Positions 1-7,721 of a stretch of DNA of 25,118 bases are shown here, piece by piece. The stretch lies in contig JAMWCO010000002.1 in assembly GCA_023818785.1 (NCBI GenBank), positions 1 to 25,118 on the forward strand. The letters run 5' to 3'. The position numbers were made by a program, and so were the translations under genes. The stretch comes from Candidatus Omnitrophota bacterium (GTDB lineage Bacteria; Ratteibacteria; UBA8468; B48-G9; JAFGKM01). Below the pieces are notes generated by a model. It was given only the letters and a program-made list of their open reading frames with translations. It was not told the DNA's origin and did not search any database. The number at the start of each line of letters is the position of its first letter. Position 1 is the stretch's first letter.

Positions 1-571
1 TATATAATAAGTCTCCATAATTTCCATCTGAAGATAAAAAACTTTCAATAATTCCTTCTTCTTCTGTAAATGAAACAACTGCTGCTCCTGCACCATCTCC
101 AAGTAAAACACATGTGCTTCTATCTGTATAATCAGTTAGTCTACTCATACATTCTGAGGCAATAACCAATCCTTTTTTATATCCTGACCCTAAAATTAGA
201 CCTTTGGCAATTTCAAGTCCATATATAAATCCAGAACATGCTACTTGAAAATCAAAAGAGGGTATGTTTTTAAGTCCAAGTTTTTTCTGAATAATACATG
301 CAGTTGAAGGGAAATACATATCTGGAGTAATAGTAGCACATATTATAAACTCAATTTCATCCTTTTTTATTTTTGCATCTTCAATTGCTCTTAAAGACGC
401 TTCCATTCCTAAATCTGAAGAACCTTTCCCTTTAGAACATATTCTCCTTTCTTTTATACCAGTCCTTGTAATAATCCATTCATCACTTGTATCAACCATT
501 ACTTCCATATCTCTGTTTGTTAATTTTATTTCAGGAAGATAAGAACCAGTCCCAATTATTGCAACTCCCAT
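1..571 (-). CDS. fabH: beta-ketoacyl-ACP synthase III (FabH), C-terminus beyond window
   Basis: FabH starts type II fatty acid synthesis by condensing an acyl-CoA with malonyl-ACP in the cytoplasm. About 190 residues are visible. The N-terminus (MGVAIIGTGSYLP), the DEWI-RTGI-ERR stretch near residues 30-43, the nucleophile Cys112 in the context VACSGF, and the later GDGAGA segment are all typical. The active-site His and Asn lie beyond the left edge of the window, so an intact gene cannot be proved. The ATG at 569-571 lies inside the end of plsX (16 bp overlap) and is preceded by an AAAGGA sequence. Its place directly after rpmF and plsX is the classic rpmF-plsX-fabH order, and it should be the distal part of the hisI-secDF operon. 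Confidence 0.96.
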   Translation of the reverse strand, partial: MGVAIIGTGSYLPEIKLTNRDMEVMVDTSDEWIITRTGIKERRICSKGKGSSDLGMEASLRAIEDAKIKKDEIEFIICATITPDMYFPSTACIIQKKLGLKNIPSFDFQVACSGFIYGLEIAKGLILGSGYKKGLVIASECMSRLTDYTDRSTCVLLGDGAGAAVVSFTEEEGIIESFLSSDGNYGDLLY

Positions 572-1548
572 TTTAATTCCTTTATTTTTTCAAGTAATTT
601 TGATTCAACAATTTTTTCCCCAAGTTTAATAGCGTTATATATTGCTCTCGGTGAACTTCTACCATGACTTATTATTACATTTCCATTAACTCCAAGCAGA
701 ATTCCTCCTCCATACTCAGCATAATCTGCCTTTTTTGCAAAATTTCTTAAATTTTTTTTGATAAAAATCATCCCTATTTTTCCTTTTAAACTTCCTCTTA
801 TTTCCTTCATTAATATAGTTCTAAAAGACCTTGTTATTCCTTCAGATGTTTTTAAGACAATATTTCCTGTAAAACCATCAGTTATAATTACATCTGCTTT
901 TCCTGAAAAAATTTCATGTCCTTCTATATTCCCTATAAAATTTATATTTTCACTTTCCTTTAAAAGTTTAAATGTTTCTTTTCTCAATTCATCTCCTTTT
1001 GTTTCTTCTCCACCTACATTTAAGAGAGCCACTTTTGGTTTTTTTATATTGAAAACAACTTCAGAATATATTGAACCCAGTACCCCTGATTGTAATAAAT
1101 GATTTGGTTTTGGATTCATGTTTGCTCCTGCATCCATAAAAATAGTTGTGCCTCCTAAAAGGTTTGGAAATAAAACTGCAATTGATGGTCTTTCTATTCC
1201 TTCTATCATTCCAAGTTCTGAAATTGCATAAGAAACAAAAGCAGAAGTATTTCCTGCACTTAAAGAAAAATCAACTTTTTTTTCTTTTAAAAATTTTATT
1301 GCCAATTTCATACTTGTATTTCTTTTTAATAGATTTATTGAAACTTTTTCATCCATAGAAACAAAATCATTACACTCAACAATTTCAACAAAAGAAAGAT
1401 TATTTTTAAGAATTTTACTTATTTTTTCTCTATCTCCAATTAAAAAAATCTTTAAATCCTTTTCTTTAATAAATTGGCAACTTTTTACAGGAGAAATAGG
1501 TGCATTGTCACCACCCATTGCATCAAGAGCAACTTTTATCTCTTTCAT
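556..1548 (-). CDS. plsX: phosphate acyltransferase PlsX
   Basis: PlsX is a peripheral membrane enzyme that converts acyl-ACP and phosphate to acyl-phosphate, the acyl donor used by PlsY for the first step of phospholipid synthesis. The protein has 330 residues, a normal length. It opens with the family signature ALDAMGGDNAP and has the conserved SAGNTSA segment near residue 98, MDAGAN near 138, and DGFTGNIVLK near 223. The ATG overlaps the rpmF stop by 4 bp (ATGA), indicating coupled translation. Its partner plsY lies about 20 kb away in this window at 21276-21887, in a different transcription unit. Confidence 0.97.
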   Translation of the reverse strand: MKEIKVALDAMGGDNAPISPVKSCQFIKEKDLKIFLIGDREKISKILKNNLSFVEIVECNDFVSMDEKVSINLLKRNTSMKLAIKFLKEKKVDFSLSAGNTSAFVSYAISELGMIEGIERPSIAVLFPNLLGGTTIFMDAGANMNPKPNHLLQSGVLGSIYSEVVFNIKKPKVALLNVGGEETKGDELRKETFKLLKESENINFIGNIEGHEIFSGKADVIITDGFTGNIVLKTSEGITRSFRTILMKEIRGSLKGKIGMIFIKKNLRNFAKKADYAEYGGGILLGVNGNVIISHGRSSPRAIYNAIKLGEKIVESKLLEKIKELKWELQ

Positions 1549-1730
1549 TTTGGACTTTCTACTTTGATAACTTGAACTCCTTTATAATATCCACAAACTC
1601 TACATACAAAATGAGGAAGTTTTAATGCACCACAATTAGGACATTTACTAATTGGGACATTTCTTATTTTTTTGCTACTTTTTCTTTTAGCGGTTCTACT
1701 TTTTGAATGTTTTCTTTTAGGATTGGGCAT
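1545..1730 (-). CDS. rpmF: 50S ribosomal protein L32
   Basis: This 61-residue protein is ribosomal protein L32 of the large subunit. The N-terminus MPNPKRKHSKSRT and the basic tail-forming segment are characteristic. Cys30, Cys33, Cys43 and Cys46 form two CxxC knuckles, so this is the zinc-binding version. A strong GGAGG sits just upstream of the ATG. The gene overlaps plsX by 4 bp, and rpmF-plsX-fabH is a widely conserved order linking ribosome and lipid synthesis. Confidence 0.97.
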   Translation of the reverse strand: MPNPKRKHSKSRTAKRKSSKKIRNVPISKCPNCGALKLPHFVCRVCGYYKGVQVIKVESPK

Positions 1731-1731
1731 T

Positions 1732-2220
1732 TTATCCTCCTTCTTTTATTTTTTTCTTTAAGGCAATTTCAACATTTTTAGGAACAAAACATGATATATT
1801 CCCATTCAATTTTGCTATTTCTTTTACTATTGAAGAACTTATATAAAAAAATTCTTCTCTCGGCATTAAAAAAATTGTCTCTATCTCTTTAAATAATTTT
1901 CTATTCACTAAAACCATCTGAAATTCATAATCAAAATCACTTATTGCTCTTAACCCTCTTATAACGATATTAATATTTTTTTTCTTAAGATAATCTACAA
2001 GCAAACCATCAAAACTTTCAACCTCAATTCTTTCGTTATTTTTAAAGACCTCTTTTATAATTTTGACTCTTTCTTCAAGTGAAAATAAAAAATTCTTTTT
2101 TCCAAAGCCACTAACAGCAATAATAATCTTATCAAAAATTTTTAAACTTCTTTCAACAACATCTATATGTCCATAAGTTATAGGGTCAAATGTTCCAGGA
2201 TATACACCTATTTTTTTCAT
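1732..2220 (-). CDS. coaD: phosphopantetheine adenylyltransferase (CoaD)
   Basis: CoaD transfers AMP from ATP to 4'-phosphopantetheine, the penultimate step of coenzyme A synthesis. The 162-residue protein has the nucleotidyltransferase signature YPGTFDPITYGH at residues 7-18, the RGLRAISDFDYE segment near 90, and the ISSSIVKEIA segment near 129 that belongs to the CoaD nucleotide-binding site. An AAGGAG precedes the ATG. It overlaps the end of rsmD by 4 bp, and rsmD-coaD is a very common bacterial gene pair. CoA made here feeds the FabH and ACP reactions encoded downstream. Confidence 0.97.
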   Translation of the reverse strand: MKKIGVYPGTFDPITYGHIDVVERSLKIFDKIIIAVSGFGKKNFLFSLEERVKIIKEVFKNNERIEVESFDGLLVDYLKKKNINIVIRGLRAISDFDYEFQMVLVNRKLFKEIETIFLMPREEFFYISSSIVKEIAKLNGNISCFVPKNVEIALKKKIKEGG

Positions 2221-2768
2221 TTTATTCTCCTTAAATAAGTTAATTCTGTTTTCCCATATTTTCTATTTTTAATTATTTCATATCCTTCAAATTTAGGTAT
2301 TTCTTTCTTCCTGTCATGTTCAATAACCAAAATACCATTTTTCTTTAAAATATTTAATTTTACTATTTTTTCTATTATCCTTTCAAGTTTAGAAATAGGG
2401 AAATCATATGGTGGATCCCCTATAACTAAATCATATTTTATATTTTTAAGTTTCTCAATTTCATATTCACAATCACCTTTTATAATCTCACATTTTTTTT
2501 CTATCCCTAAGTTTTTAATATTTTCCTTTATTACTTCAATCCCTCTTTTTTCTTTCTCAATAAATATAACTTTTTTAGCCCCATGACTGATTGCTTCAAT
2601 CCCAAGTATTCCATTGCCTGCAAATATTTCAAGAACTTTTTTATTAACTATCCATTCTCTTAAAGTATCAAAAATTGCTTCTCTCACAATATCTTTTGTG
2701 GGTCTAATTTCTTTATCTTTTATAAATTTTAGTTTTCTTCCTTTATAGATTCCACTTATAACTTTCAT
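2217..2768 (-). CDS. rsmD: 16S rRNA (guanine-N2)-methyltransferase RsmD
   Basis: RsmD methylates G966 (E. coli numbering) of 16S rRNA using S-adenosylmethionine. The 183-residue protein starts with the family signature ISGIYKGRKLKF followed by IRPTKDIVREAIFD. The SAM-binding motif I is VLEIFAGNGILGIEA near residues 45-59, and the catalytic DPPYDFP is near 118. The C-terminal KTELTYLRR is typical. It overlaps secF and coaD by 4 bp each. Length and motifs are normal. Confidence 0.95.
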   Translation of the reverse strand: MKVISGIYKGRKLKFIKDKEIRPTKDIVREAIFDTLREWIVNKKVLEIFAGNGILGIEAISHGAKKVIFIEKEKRGIEVIKENIKNLGIEKKCEIIKGDCEYEIEKLKNIKYDLVIGDPPYDFPISKLERIIEKIVKLNILKKNGILVIEHDRKKEIPKFEGYEIIKNRKYGKTELTYLRRIK

Positions 2769-3655
2769 AATTTAATCCGAGAAGAACTTTTTTTGACCCA
2801 ATCAATAACGATAGCAGAAGCAATAAATATAGAAGAGTATGTTCCAAAAATAAATCCAATTAAAAGGCAGAATGAGAATGTATGTAATGTTTCTCCTCCA
2901 AAAAAGAAAATAGATAAAACCACAAAAATAGTTGTCAATACAGTCAAAATTGTTCTACTTAATGTTTCGTTTATACTTTTATTAAATATTGAAATATAAT
3001 CAGTACTTCTTGTTTTTCTTAAATTTTCTCTAATTCTATCAAATATCACAACTGTATCATTTACAGAATAACCAGCAATTGTAAGTAAAGATGCAATGAC
3101 AAGCCCATCTATTTGTTTTCCACTTAAGACCAAAATTGAAATAACAATTAAAATATCATGAAATATTGCTACTGTTGCACCAACTGCAAATTTGAATTCA
3201 AACCTTATTGTTAAATAAATTAATATACCAATCAGTCCTATTAAAAATGCCTTTATTGATTTCTTTCTTAAACTTATACTCATTGAAGGAGATATAATTG
3301 ACTTTCCTTTAACTATAAAATTATTTCCAAATTTTTCTTCCAGTTTTTTTAAAACTATATTAGATGTATTCTGAGGTAATCTAATTATAAACTTTTTACT
3401 TTCTGTCCCAAGTTCCTGAACTGTAAATGAACCTTTAATTTTAGTTTCTCCAATAGTATTTCTTAAATTCACAATATCTGTTTTTTGATTAAATTCTATG
3501 TTTAACAAGTCTCCTCCCACAAAATCAACACCAAAGTTTTTCTCTCCTTTTATTGTCATAAAAATAAGGCCAATAATTATTATTGAAATTGAAAAAACAT
3601 AAAAAAACTTTCTTTTTCCAAGAAAATCAAAATTTGTATTTTTTATTAATTCCAT
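2765..3655 (-). CDS. secF: protein translocase subunit SecF
   Basis: SecF is an inner-membrane RND-family protein that, with SecD, uses the proton or sodium gradient to assist Sec-dependent export. The 296-residue protein has an N-terminal transmembrane segment near residues 17-34, the FGVDFVGGDLL motif near 41-51, a small periplasmic domain, and five C-terminal membrane segments. The characteristic GYSVNDTVVIFDRIREN lies near residues 194-210. AAGGAT precedes the ATG. It directly follows secD with a 2 bp gap, so the pair should be made together. Confidence 0.96.
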   Translation of the reverse strand: MELIKNTNFDFLGKRKFFYVFSISIIIIGLIFMTIKGEKNFGVDFVGGDLLNIEFNQKTDIVNLRNTIGETKIKGSFTVQELGTESKKFIIRLPQNTSNIVLKKLEEKFGNNFIVKGKSIISPSMSISLRKKSIKAFLIGLIGILIYLTIRFEFKFAVGATVAIFHDILIVISILVLSGKQIDGLVIASLLTIAGYSVNDTVVIFDRIRENLRKTRSTDYISIFNKSINETLSRTILTVLTTIFVVLSIFFFGGETLHTFSFCLLIGFIFGTYSSIFIASAIVIDWVKKSSSRIKL

Positions 3656-3657
3656 TT

Positions 3658-4977
3658 TTATATCCTTAATCTTTCTATTTTCCTATTTATTATAATCCAA
3701 TCAACAATTGTCTTTGTTACATAGACAGCTGTAAATAAATTTGCTATTATGCCAATACTTAAAGTCAAACCAAATCCTTTTATAGGTCCTTCTCCAAAAA
3801 TAAAAAGAACAAAACCTGTAATTAAAGTTGTAATATTAGAATCTATAATTGCTGTCCATGCTCTATAATATCCTGCGTCAACACTTGCCTTCGGTGATTT
3901 GCCTCCTCTTAATTCCTCTCTTATCCTTTCAAAAATTAAAACATTAGCATCAACAGCCATACCACAAGTTAAAGCAATTCCAGCAATACCGGGTAAAGTC
4001 AAAACCCCTTTTATACCAGCCATTATTCCAAGTAAAATCAAAATATTTAAAGCAAGAGCAAAATCAGCAAGGAGCCCAAAATGTAAATAGTAAAAAATCA
4101 TAAATATTACAACTATTATTGCTCCATATAATGATGCTTTAAATCCCTTTTGAATATATTCTTTCCCAAGGGTAGGCCCAACTACTTCTTGATAAATAAT
4201 GTTTAATTTTGCTGGTAATGCACCTGAACGTAAGATAATAGCAAGTTCCCTTGCTTCTTCCATTGTGAATTTACCTGTAATTACTGCTTTCCCCTCAGGT
4301 ATCCTTTCTTTAATCATTGGAGCGCTCTTAATAACTCCATCAAGGACAATTGCAAGTCGTTTCCCTATATTTTTTCCAGTAACTTCTTCAAAAATCTTTG
4401 CGCCTTCTTTATCAAGGACTAAATTTACATCAGGGAAACCAGTTCTGTCATAACCAACATAGGCATCAACTATATATTTACCAGTCAATTCTGGCTCTTT
4501 CTTTAAAAGTAATGGCTGTGTCTCTCTATAAATACCTCTCTCATCTTTTTCTTTTAAATATAATAATTCATATCCTTCTGGAATATTTCCATTTAATGCT
4601 TGCTTGAAAAGACTTTCATCATCTATTACAAGTTTAAATTCAAGTAGAGCAGTTTTACCAATAATTTCAATTGCTTTTTCAGGATTTTTTACTCCTGGTA
4701 AGTCAATTATTATTCTATCAGTTCCTTCTTTTTGTATTAATGGTTCTGTAACTCCAAGGGCATCTATTCTATTCCTTATAATTTCAAGTGCTCTATCCGC
4801 TAAATCAGAGATTGACTTTTCTTCTATATTTTCTTCTTTTTCCAATTCAAGTACTACATGGACTCCACCTTGTAAGTCAAGTCCTTTTTTCAATTTTTGA
4901 GTAGGGGGGTAAAACAAATAAAAACATACTCCTATTACACCAATAATGACTCCAAATTTAATATAATATGTTTTCAT
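3658..4977 (-). CDS. secD: protein translocase subunit SecD
   Basis: SecD partners SecF in the accessory Sec translocon complex. The 439-residue protein has one N-terminal membrane segment, then KKGLDLQGGVHVVLEL near residues 30-45, a large periplasmic domain including the LRSGALPAKL motif near 250, and C-terminal membrane segments carrying AVDANVLIFERIREELR near 346-362. It is shorter than E. coli SecD (about 615 residues) but similar to many short bacterial SecD proteins. The ATG overlaps the hisI stop by 4 bp, and no clear Shine-Dalgarno is visible, consistent with translational coupling. yajC, a frequent neighbour, is not present here. Confidence 0.97.
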   Translation of the reverse strand: MKTYYIKFGVIIGVIGVCFYLFYPPTQKLKKGLDLQGGVHVVLELEKEENIEEKSISDLADRALEIIRNRIDALGVTEPLIQKEGTDRIIIDLPGVKNPEKAIEIIGKTALLEFKLVIDDESLFKQALNGNIPEGYELLYLKEKDERGIYRETQPLLLKKEPELTGKYIVDAYVGYDRTGFPDVNLVLDKEGAKIFEEVTGKNIGKRLAIVLDGVIKSAPMIKERIPEGKAVITGKFTMEEARELAIILRSGALPAKLNIIYQEVVGPTLGKEYIQKGFKASLYGAIIVVIFMIFYYLHFGLLADFALALNILILLGIMAGIKGVLTLPGIAGIALTCGMAVDANVLIFERIREELRGGKSPKASVDAGYYRAWTAIIDSNITTLITGFVLFIFGEGPIKGFGLTLSIGIIANLFTAVYVTKTIVDWIIINRKIERLRI

Positions 4978-5351
4978 TTGTAAAGGTCTTTTGGTTGGAA
5001 TATTCTTTCTTTTACAATTTTAAATTCACCATTTTCAAATTTTCTGAAAAAACAAGTATAATATCCTTCGTGACAAGCAACACCTTTTTGTTCAACTTTA
5101 AAAAGTAATGTATCTCCATCGCAATCTATGTAAATTTCCTTTACATATTGAAAATTTCCTGATTCTTCTCCTTTCAACCATAATTTTTTCCTACTCCTAC
5201 TATAATAATGCATTTTCCCTGTTTGTAATGTTTTTTCAATCGCTTCTTTATTCATCCATGCAACCATTAAAATCTCTCCTTTCAAGTCCTGAATTACACC
5301 TGTAACTAACCCCTTTTCATCAAATCTTATTGAGTTTAAGATATTTTTCAT
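4974..5351 (-). CDS. hisI: phosphoribosyl-AMP cyclohydrolase (HisI)
   Basis: HisI opens the purine ring of phosphoribosyl-AMP, the third step of histidine synthesis. From the chosen ATG the protein has 125 residues. It carries the Mg-site aspartates as DCDGD at residues 76-80 and cysteines at 77, 93 and 100 (GVACHEGYYTCF). Their 16- and 7-residue spacing matches the known zinc-ligand pattern of the family. There is no fused HisE domain. A longer reading from a TTG at 5388-5390 would add 13 residues, but that codon lies inside the -35 element of the predicted promoter, so I prefer the ATG at 5349-5351. No other his gene is in the window; it heads the secDF operon. Confidence 0.93.
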   Translation of the reverse strand: MKNILNSIRFDEKGLVTGVIQDLKGEILMVAWMNKEAIEKTLQTGKMHYYSRSRKKLWLKGEESGNFQYVKEIYIDCDGDTLLFKVEQKGVACHEGYYTCFFRKFENGEFKIVKERIFQPKDLYK

Positions 5352-5366
5352 TTTTTGTATAAATTT

Positions 5367-5372
5367 TATAAT
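5367..5372 (+). promoter_or_regulatory. possible -10 element of the MGMT-type gene
   Basis: A perfect TATAAT lies 24 bp upstream of the ATG at 5397 and shares bases with the divergent hisI -10. No good -35 is visible at 16-18 bp upstream, so the assignment is tentative. A/T richness makes chance TATAAT matches common here. Confidence 0.35.
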
Positions 5373-5387
5373 ATTTTTAAAAATATT
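5370..5387. promoter_or_regulatory. 18-bp perfect palindrome between divergent promoters
   Basis: AATATTTTTAAAAATATT is a perfect palindrome. It lies in the -35/-10 spacer of the predicted hisI promoter and at the likely transcription start of the divergent alkyltransferase gene, where a dimeric repressor would block both. It is composed only of A and T, so chance occurrence in this genome is a real possibility. Confidence 0.3.
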
Positions 5388-5396
5388 CAAAATAAA

Positions 5397-5663
5397 ATGA
5401 AAGATAAGGATAACATAAAGAAAAAATTATGGCAAATTTTATTAGAGGTAACTATAGGAAATACTGTTAGTTATTCTGAAATTAGTAAAAAACTTAAAAT
5501 GCCTAAAAGAACAAGGTATATTTCATCCCTTTTGAAAGAAAATCCATATCCTATTTCAATTCCATGTCATAGAGTAATTTATAAAAATGGAAAGATTGGG
5601 AAATATATCTGGAGTGAAAATTTTAAAAAATACTTAATTGATTGGGAAAAATTATTTATCTAA
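5397..5663 (+). CDS. single-domain MGMT-type DNA alkyltransferase
   Basis: This 88-residue protein corresponds to only the C-terminal, DNA-binding and catalytic domain of O6-alkylguanine-DNA alkyltransferases, which accept the alkyl group from damaged guanine onto a cysteine. The domain begins at ILLEVTIGNTVSYSEIS, continues with the arginine-containing TRYISSLL helix and the hinge ENPYPI, and has the active site IPCHRVI with the acceptor Cys intact, so it is not an ATL protein, where tryptophan replaces this residue. The family Glu near the end (IDWEKL) is also present. The usual N-terminal domain is missing. A TTG at 5355 could extend it by 14 residues, but these do not resemble the family, so ATG 5397 is chosen. 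It is convergent with dapB, and their stop codons overlap by 4 bp. Confidence 0.85.
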   Translation: MKDKDNIKKKLWQILLEVTIGNTVSYSEISKKLKMPKRTRYISSLLKENPYPISIPCHRVIYKNGKIGKYIWSENFKKYLIDWEKLFI

Positions 5664-6451
5664 ATCCCAAATTCTTCTTTTATAAAGTTAGTCATTCCAT
5701 ATAAACCAAATTCCTTTTTACTTATAAATTTTGCTACTTTCAAAGCGCCAGAAGCAAATGCTTCTCTATTATAGCATCTATGAGAAATTTCTATTATTTC
5801 GCCATATCCTCCAAAATAAACATAATGTTCTCCAACAATGTCTCCAAGTCGCAAAGAGTGTATGCCTATTTCTTCAAATCTTCTTTCACCAGTTATTCCA
5901 TTCCTTCCATATTTTATTACTTCTTCTAATTTTAAATTTCTATCTTCACATATTATCTCGGCAATTTTCTTGGCAGTTCCACTTGGAGCATCTTTTTTAA
6001 AATGGTGATGTATCTCTTCTATTTCAACTTCATAATTTTTTAATAGAGTTGTTGCATATTTTATAATTTCAAAAAAAAGATTGACTCCTATACTCATATT
6101 AGGTGATAAAAAAATTGGAATATATTTACTTGTTTCATTTATTTGCTCAATCTGTTCCTTTGTAAAGCCGGTTGTCCCAATAACCATTTTCCCATTTTTT
6201 TCTTTAACAATATTAAGAAAACTTATTGTAGCAGAAGGATTTGTAAAATCAATTACTATATCATTTTTTTCTAATATTTCTTCAATCTCATCATAAATCT
6301 TTATGCCTTTGATTTCCTTCCCAACAAGTGGATGGTTTTTATTTTCTATACCTCCTTTTAGATAAAAATCATTGTCTTTTAAAGCAAGTTCAACTAATAA
6401 TTTCCCCATTCTTCCTCCTGCCCCACATATAATTAAATTAATTTTTTCCAT
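5660..6451 (-). CDS. dapB: 4-hydroxy-tetrahydrodipicolinate reductase (DapB)
   Basis: DapB reduces the dihydrodipicolinate precursor with NAD(P)H in the lysine/diaminopimelate pathway, supplying peptidoglycan and protein synthesis. The 263-residue protein has the N-terminal dinucleotide-binding motif GAGGRMG at residues 10-16, IGTTGF near 91-96, and the family signature EIHHHFKKDAPSGTA at 146-160 containing the catalytic His pair and Lys. A strong AAAGGAGG lies upstream, inside the end of murA. The stop is TAG. It is the last gene of the operon, 1 bp after murA, so two cell-wall precursor enzymes are adjacent. No other dap gene is present. Confidence 0.96.
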   Translation of the reverse strand: MEKINLIICGAGGRMGKLLVELALKDNDFYLKGGIENKNHPLVGKEIKGIKIYDEIEEILEKNDIVIDFTNPSATISFLNIVKEKNGKMVIGTTGFTKEQIEQINETSKYIPIFLSPNMSIGVNLFFEIIKYATTLLKNYEVEIEEIHHHFKKDAPSGTAKKIAEIICEDRNLKLEEVIKYGRNGITGERRFEEIGIHSLRLGDIVGEHYVYFGGYGEIIEISHRCYNREAFASGALKVAKFISKKEFGLYGMTNFIKEEFGI

Positions 6452-6452
6452 T

Positions 6453-7721
6453 TTAACTTACCTCCTTTACTCTTTTAATTTTTGCTCCGATATTATTCAA
6501 TTTTTCTTCAAACTTCTCATATCCTCTGTCAAGATGATAAATCCTTGAAATTTCAGTAATGCCTTCAGCAATAAGTCCAGCCAAAACTAATGCTGCACTT
6601 GCTCTTAAATCAGAAGCCATAACTTTTGCACCTTTTAAATTATTAACACCTTTTATAATTGCTTTTGAACCATCAAGTGTTATATCTGCACCAAGACGAT
6701 TTAATTCTCCTACATGTATAAATCTTTCAGGGAAAACCTTTTCTGTAATTAAACTTATTCCATCTGCTATAGTTAGAAAACTCATCATTTGTGCTTGAAG
6801 ATCTGTTGGGAATCCTGGAAATGGTAAAGTTGTAATTTCAACTGCTTTCCACTTTTCTTTAGGTATAGTAACAACATAATCTTCTCCATAATATACTTCT
6901 AATCCTGCTTCTTCAAGTTTATCAATAAGAGAAAGTAAATGTTGAGTTATTGCACCTTCAATTTTAATTTTACTTTTTGTTATATATCCAGCAAGAATAT
7001 ATGTTCCACTTTCAATTCTATCAGGTATTATTTTATATTCAATGCCATTTAATTTTTTTACTCCTTCTATTCTTATTAAATGTGAACCTTCTCCATAAAT
7101 TTTTGCTCCCATTTTTTTCAAAAAATTGGCAAGGTCTACAATTTCTGGTTCACATGCAGCAAATTCTATAATTGTTTCTCCTTCTGCTAAAACTGCTGCA
7201 CATATAATATTTGCAGTTGCAAGTACACTTGAACCAAAATTCCCTCCTAAAAAAATTTTGTTTCCTTTAAGTTTAGTTGTTTTACCTACTATATATCCTT
7301 CTTCATTTTCTATTTCAATTCCAAGTTTTTTCAATCCTTTTATATGTAAATCAATAGGTCTTGGTCCAATAACACAGCCACCAGGCATTGAAAATCTTGC
7401 TTTTTTATATTTTGCAAGGAGTGGTCCTAAGAGACATATTGAACCCCTCATTGTGCTAACAAATTCATAAGGAGCAGTAAACTGATATATTCCAGAAGGG
7501 TCTATTTCAAGAGTATTATTTTCAAATTTTGTTTTCGCTCCCAAGTAATTCAATATTTTTATCATTGTGTGAACATCTTTTAAATCAGGAATATTATGAA
7601 GAATTGTTTTTCCATCAGCCATTATACTTGCAGCAATTATTGGTAAAGAAGCATTTTTTGAACCAGATATTTCAACTTCTCCTTCAAGTTTATTCCCTCC
7701 TTCAATAATAAATTTTTCCAT
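6453..7721 (-). CDS. murA: UDP-N-acetylglucosamine 1-carboxyvinyltransferase (MurA)
   Basis: MurA transfers enolpyruvate from PEP to UDP-GlcNAc, the first committed step of peptidoglycan synthesis. The 422-residue protein is full length. It has SGSKNASLPI at 19-28 and the active-site loop PGGCVIGPRPID with Cys116, the residue alkylated by fosfomycin, so the enzyme is predicted to be sensitive. FPTDLQAQMMS and DLRASAALVLAGL near the C-terminus are also typical. GGAGGA precedes the ATG. It begins directly after the prmC stop with no spacer. Synteny with prmC/prfA/rpmE is seen in other bacteria. Confidence 0.97.
   Translation of the reverse strand: MEKFIIEGGNKLEGEVEISGSKNASLPIIAASIMADGKTILHNIPDLKDVHTMIKILNYLGAKTKFENNTLEIDPSGIYQFTAPYEFVSTMRGSICLLGPLLAKYKKARFSMPGGCVIGPRPIDLHIKGLKKLGIEIENEEGYIVGKTTKLKGNKIFLGGNFGSSVLATANIICAAVLAEGETIIEFAACEPEIVDLANFLKKMGAKIYGEGSHLIRIEGVKKLNGIEYKIIPDRIESGTYILAGYITKSKIKIEGAITQHLLSLIDKLEEAGLEVYYGEDYVVTIPKEKWKAVEITTLPFPGFPTDLQAQMMSFLTIADGISLITEKVFPERFIHVGELNRLGADITLDGSKAIIKGVNNLKGAKVMASDLRASAALVLAGLIAEGITEISRIYHLDRGYEKFEEKLNNIGAKIKRVKEVS

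Larger units (their letters stand above)
5363..5390 (-). promoter_or_regulatory. predicted promoter of the hisI-secDF-fabH operon
   Basis: Reading on the minus strand, TTGAAT (5385-5390) and TAAAAT (5363-5368) are separated by 16 bp, and the hisI ATG begins 11 bp after the -10. Transcription would start about 4 bases from the ATG, giving an almost leaderless mRNA. No Shine-Dalgarno is present. The element overlaps the divergent -10 of the MGMT-type gene. Confidence 0.55.

Noticed and set aside
758..1102. A 114-codon plus-strand open frame opposite plsX
   Set aside because: plsX is complete and well conserved on the other strand; the antisense translation has no recognisable feature.
5355..5396. 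TTG-initiated extensions of hisI (TTG at 5388-5390) and the alkyltransferase (TTG at 5355-5357)
   Set aside because: The extensions would overlap each other across the divergent promoter, show no family similarity, and both genes have a suitable ATG downstream.
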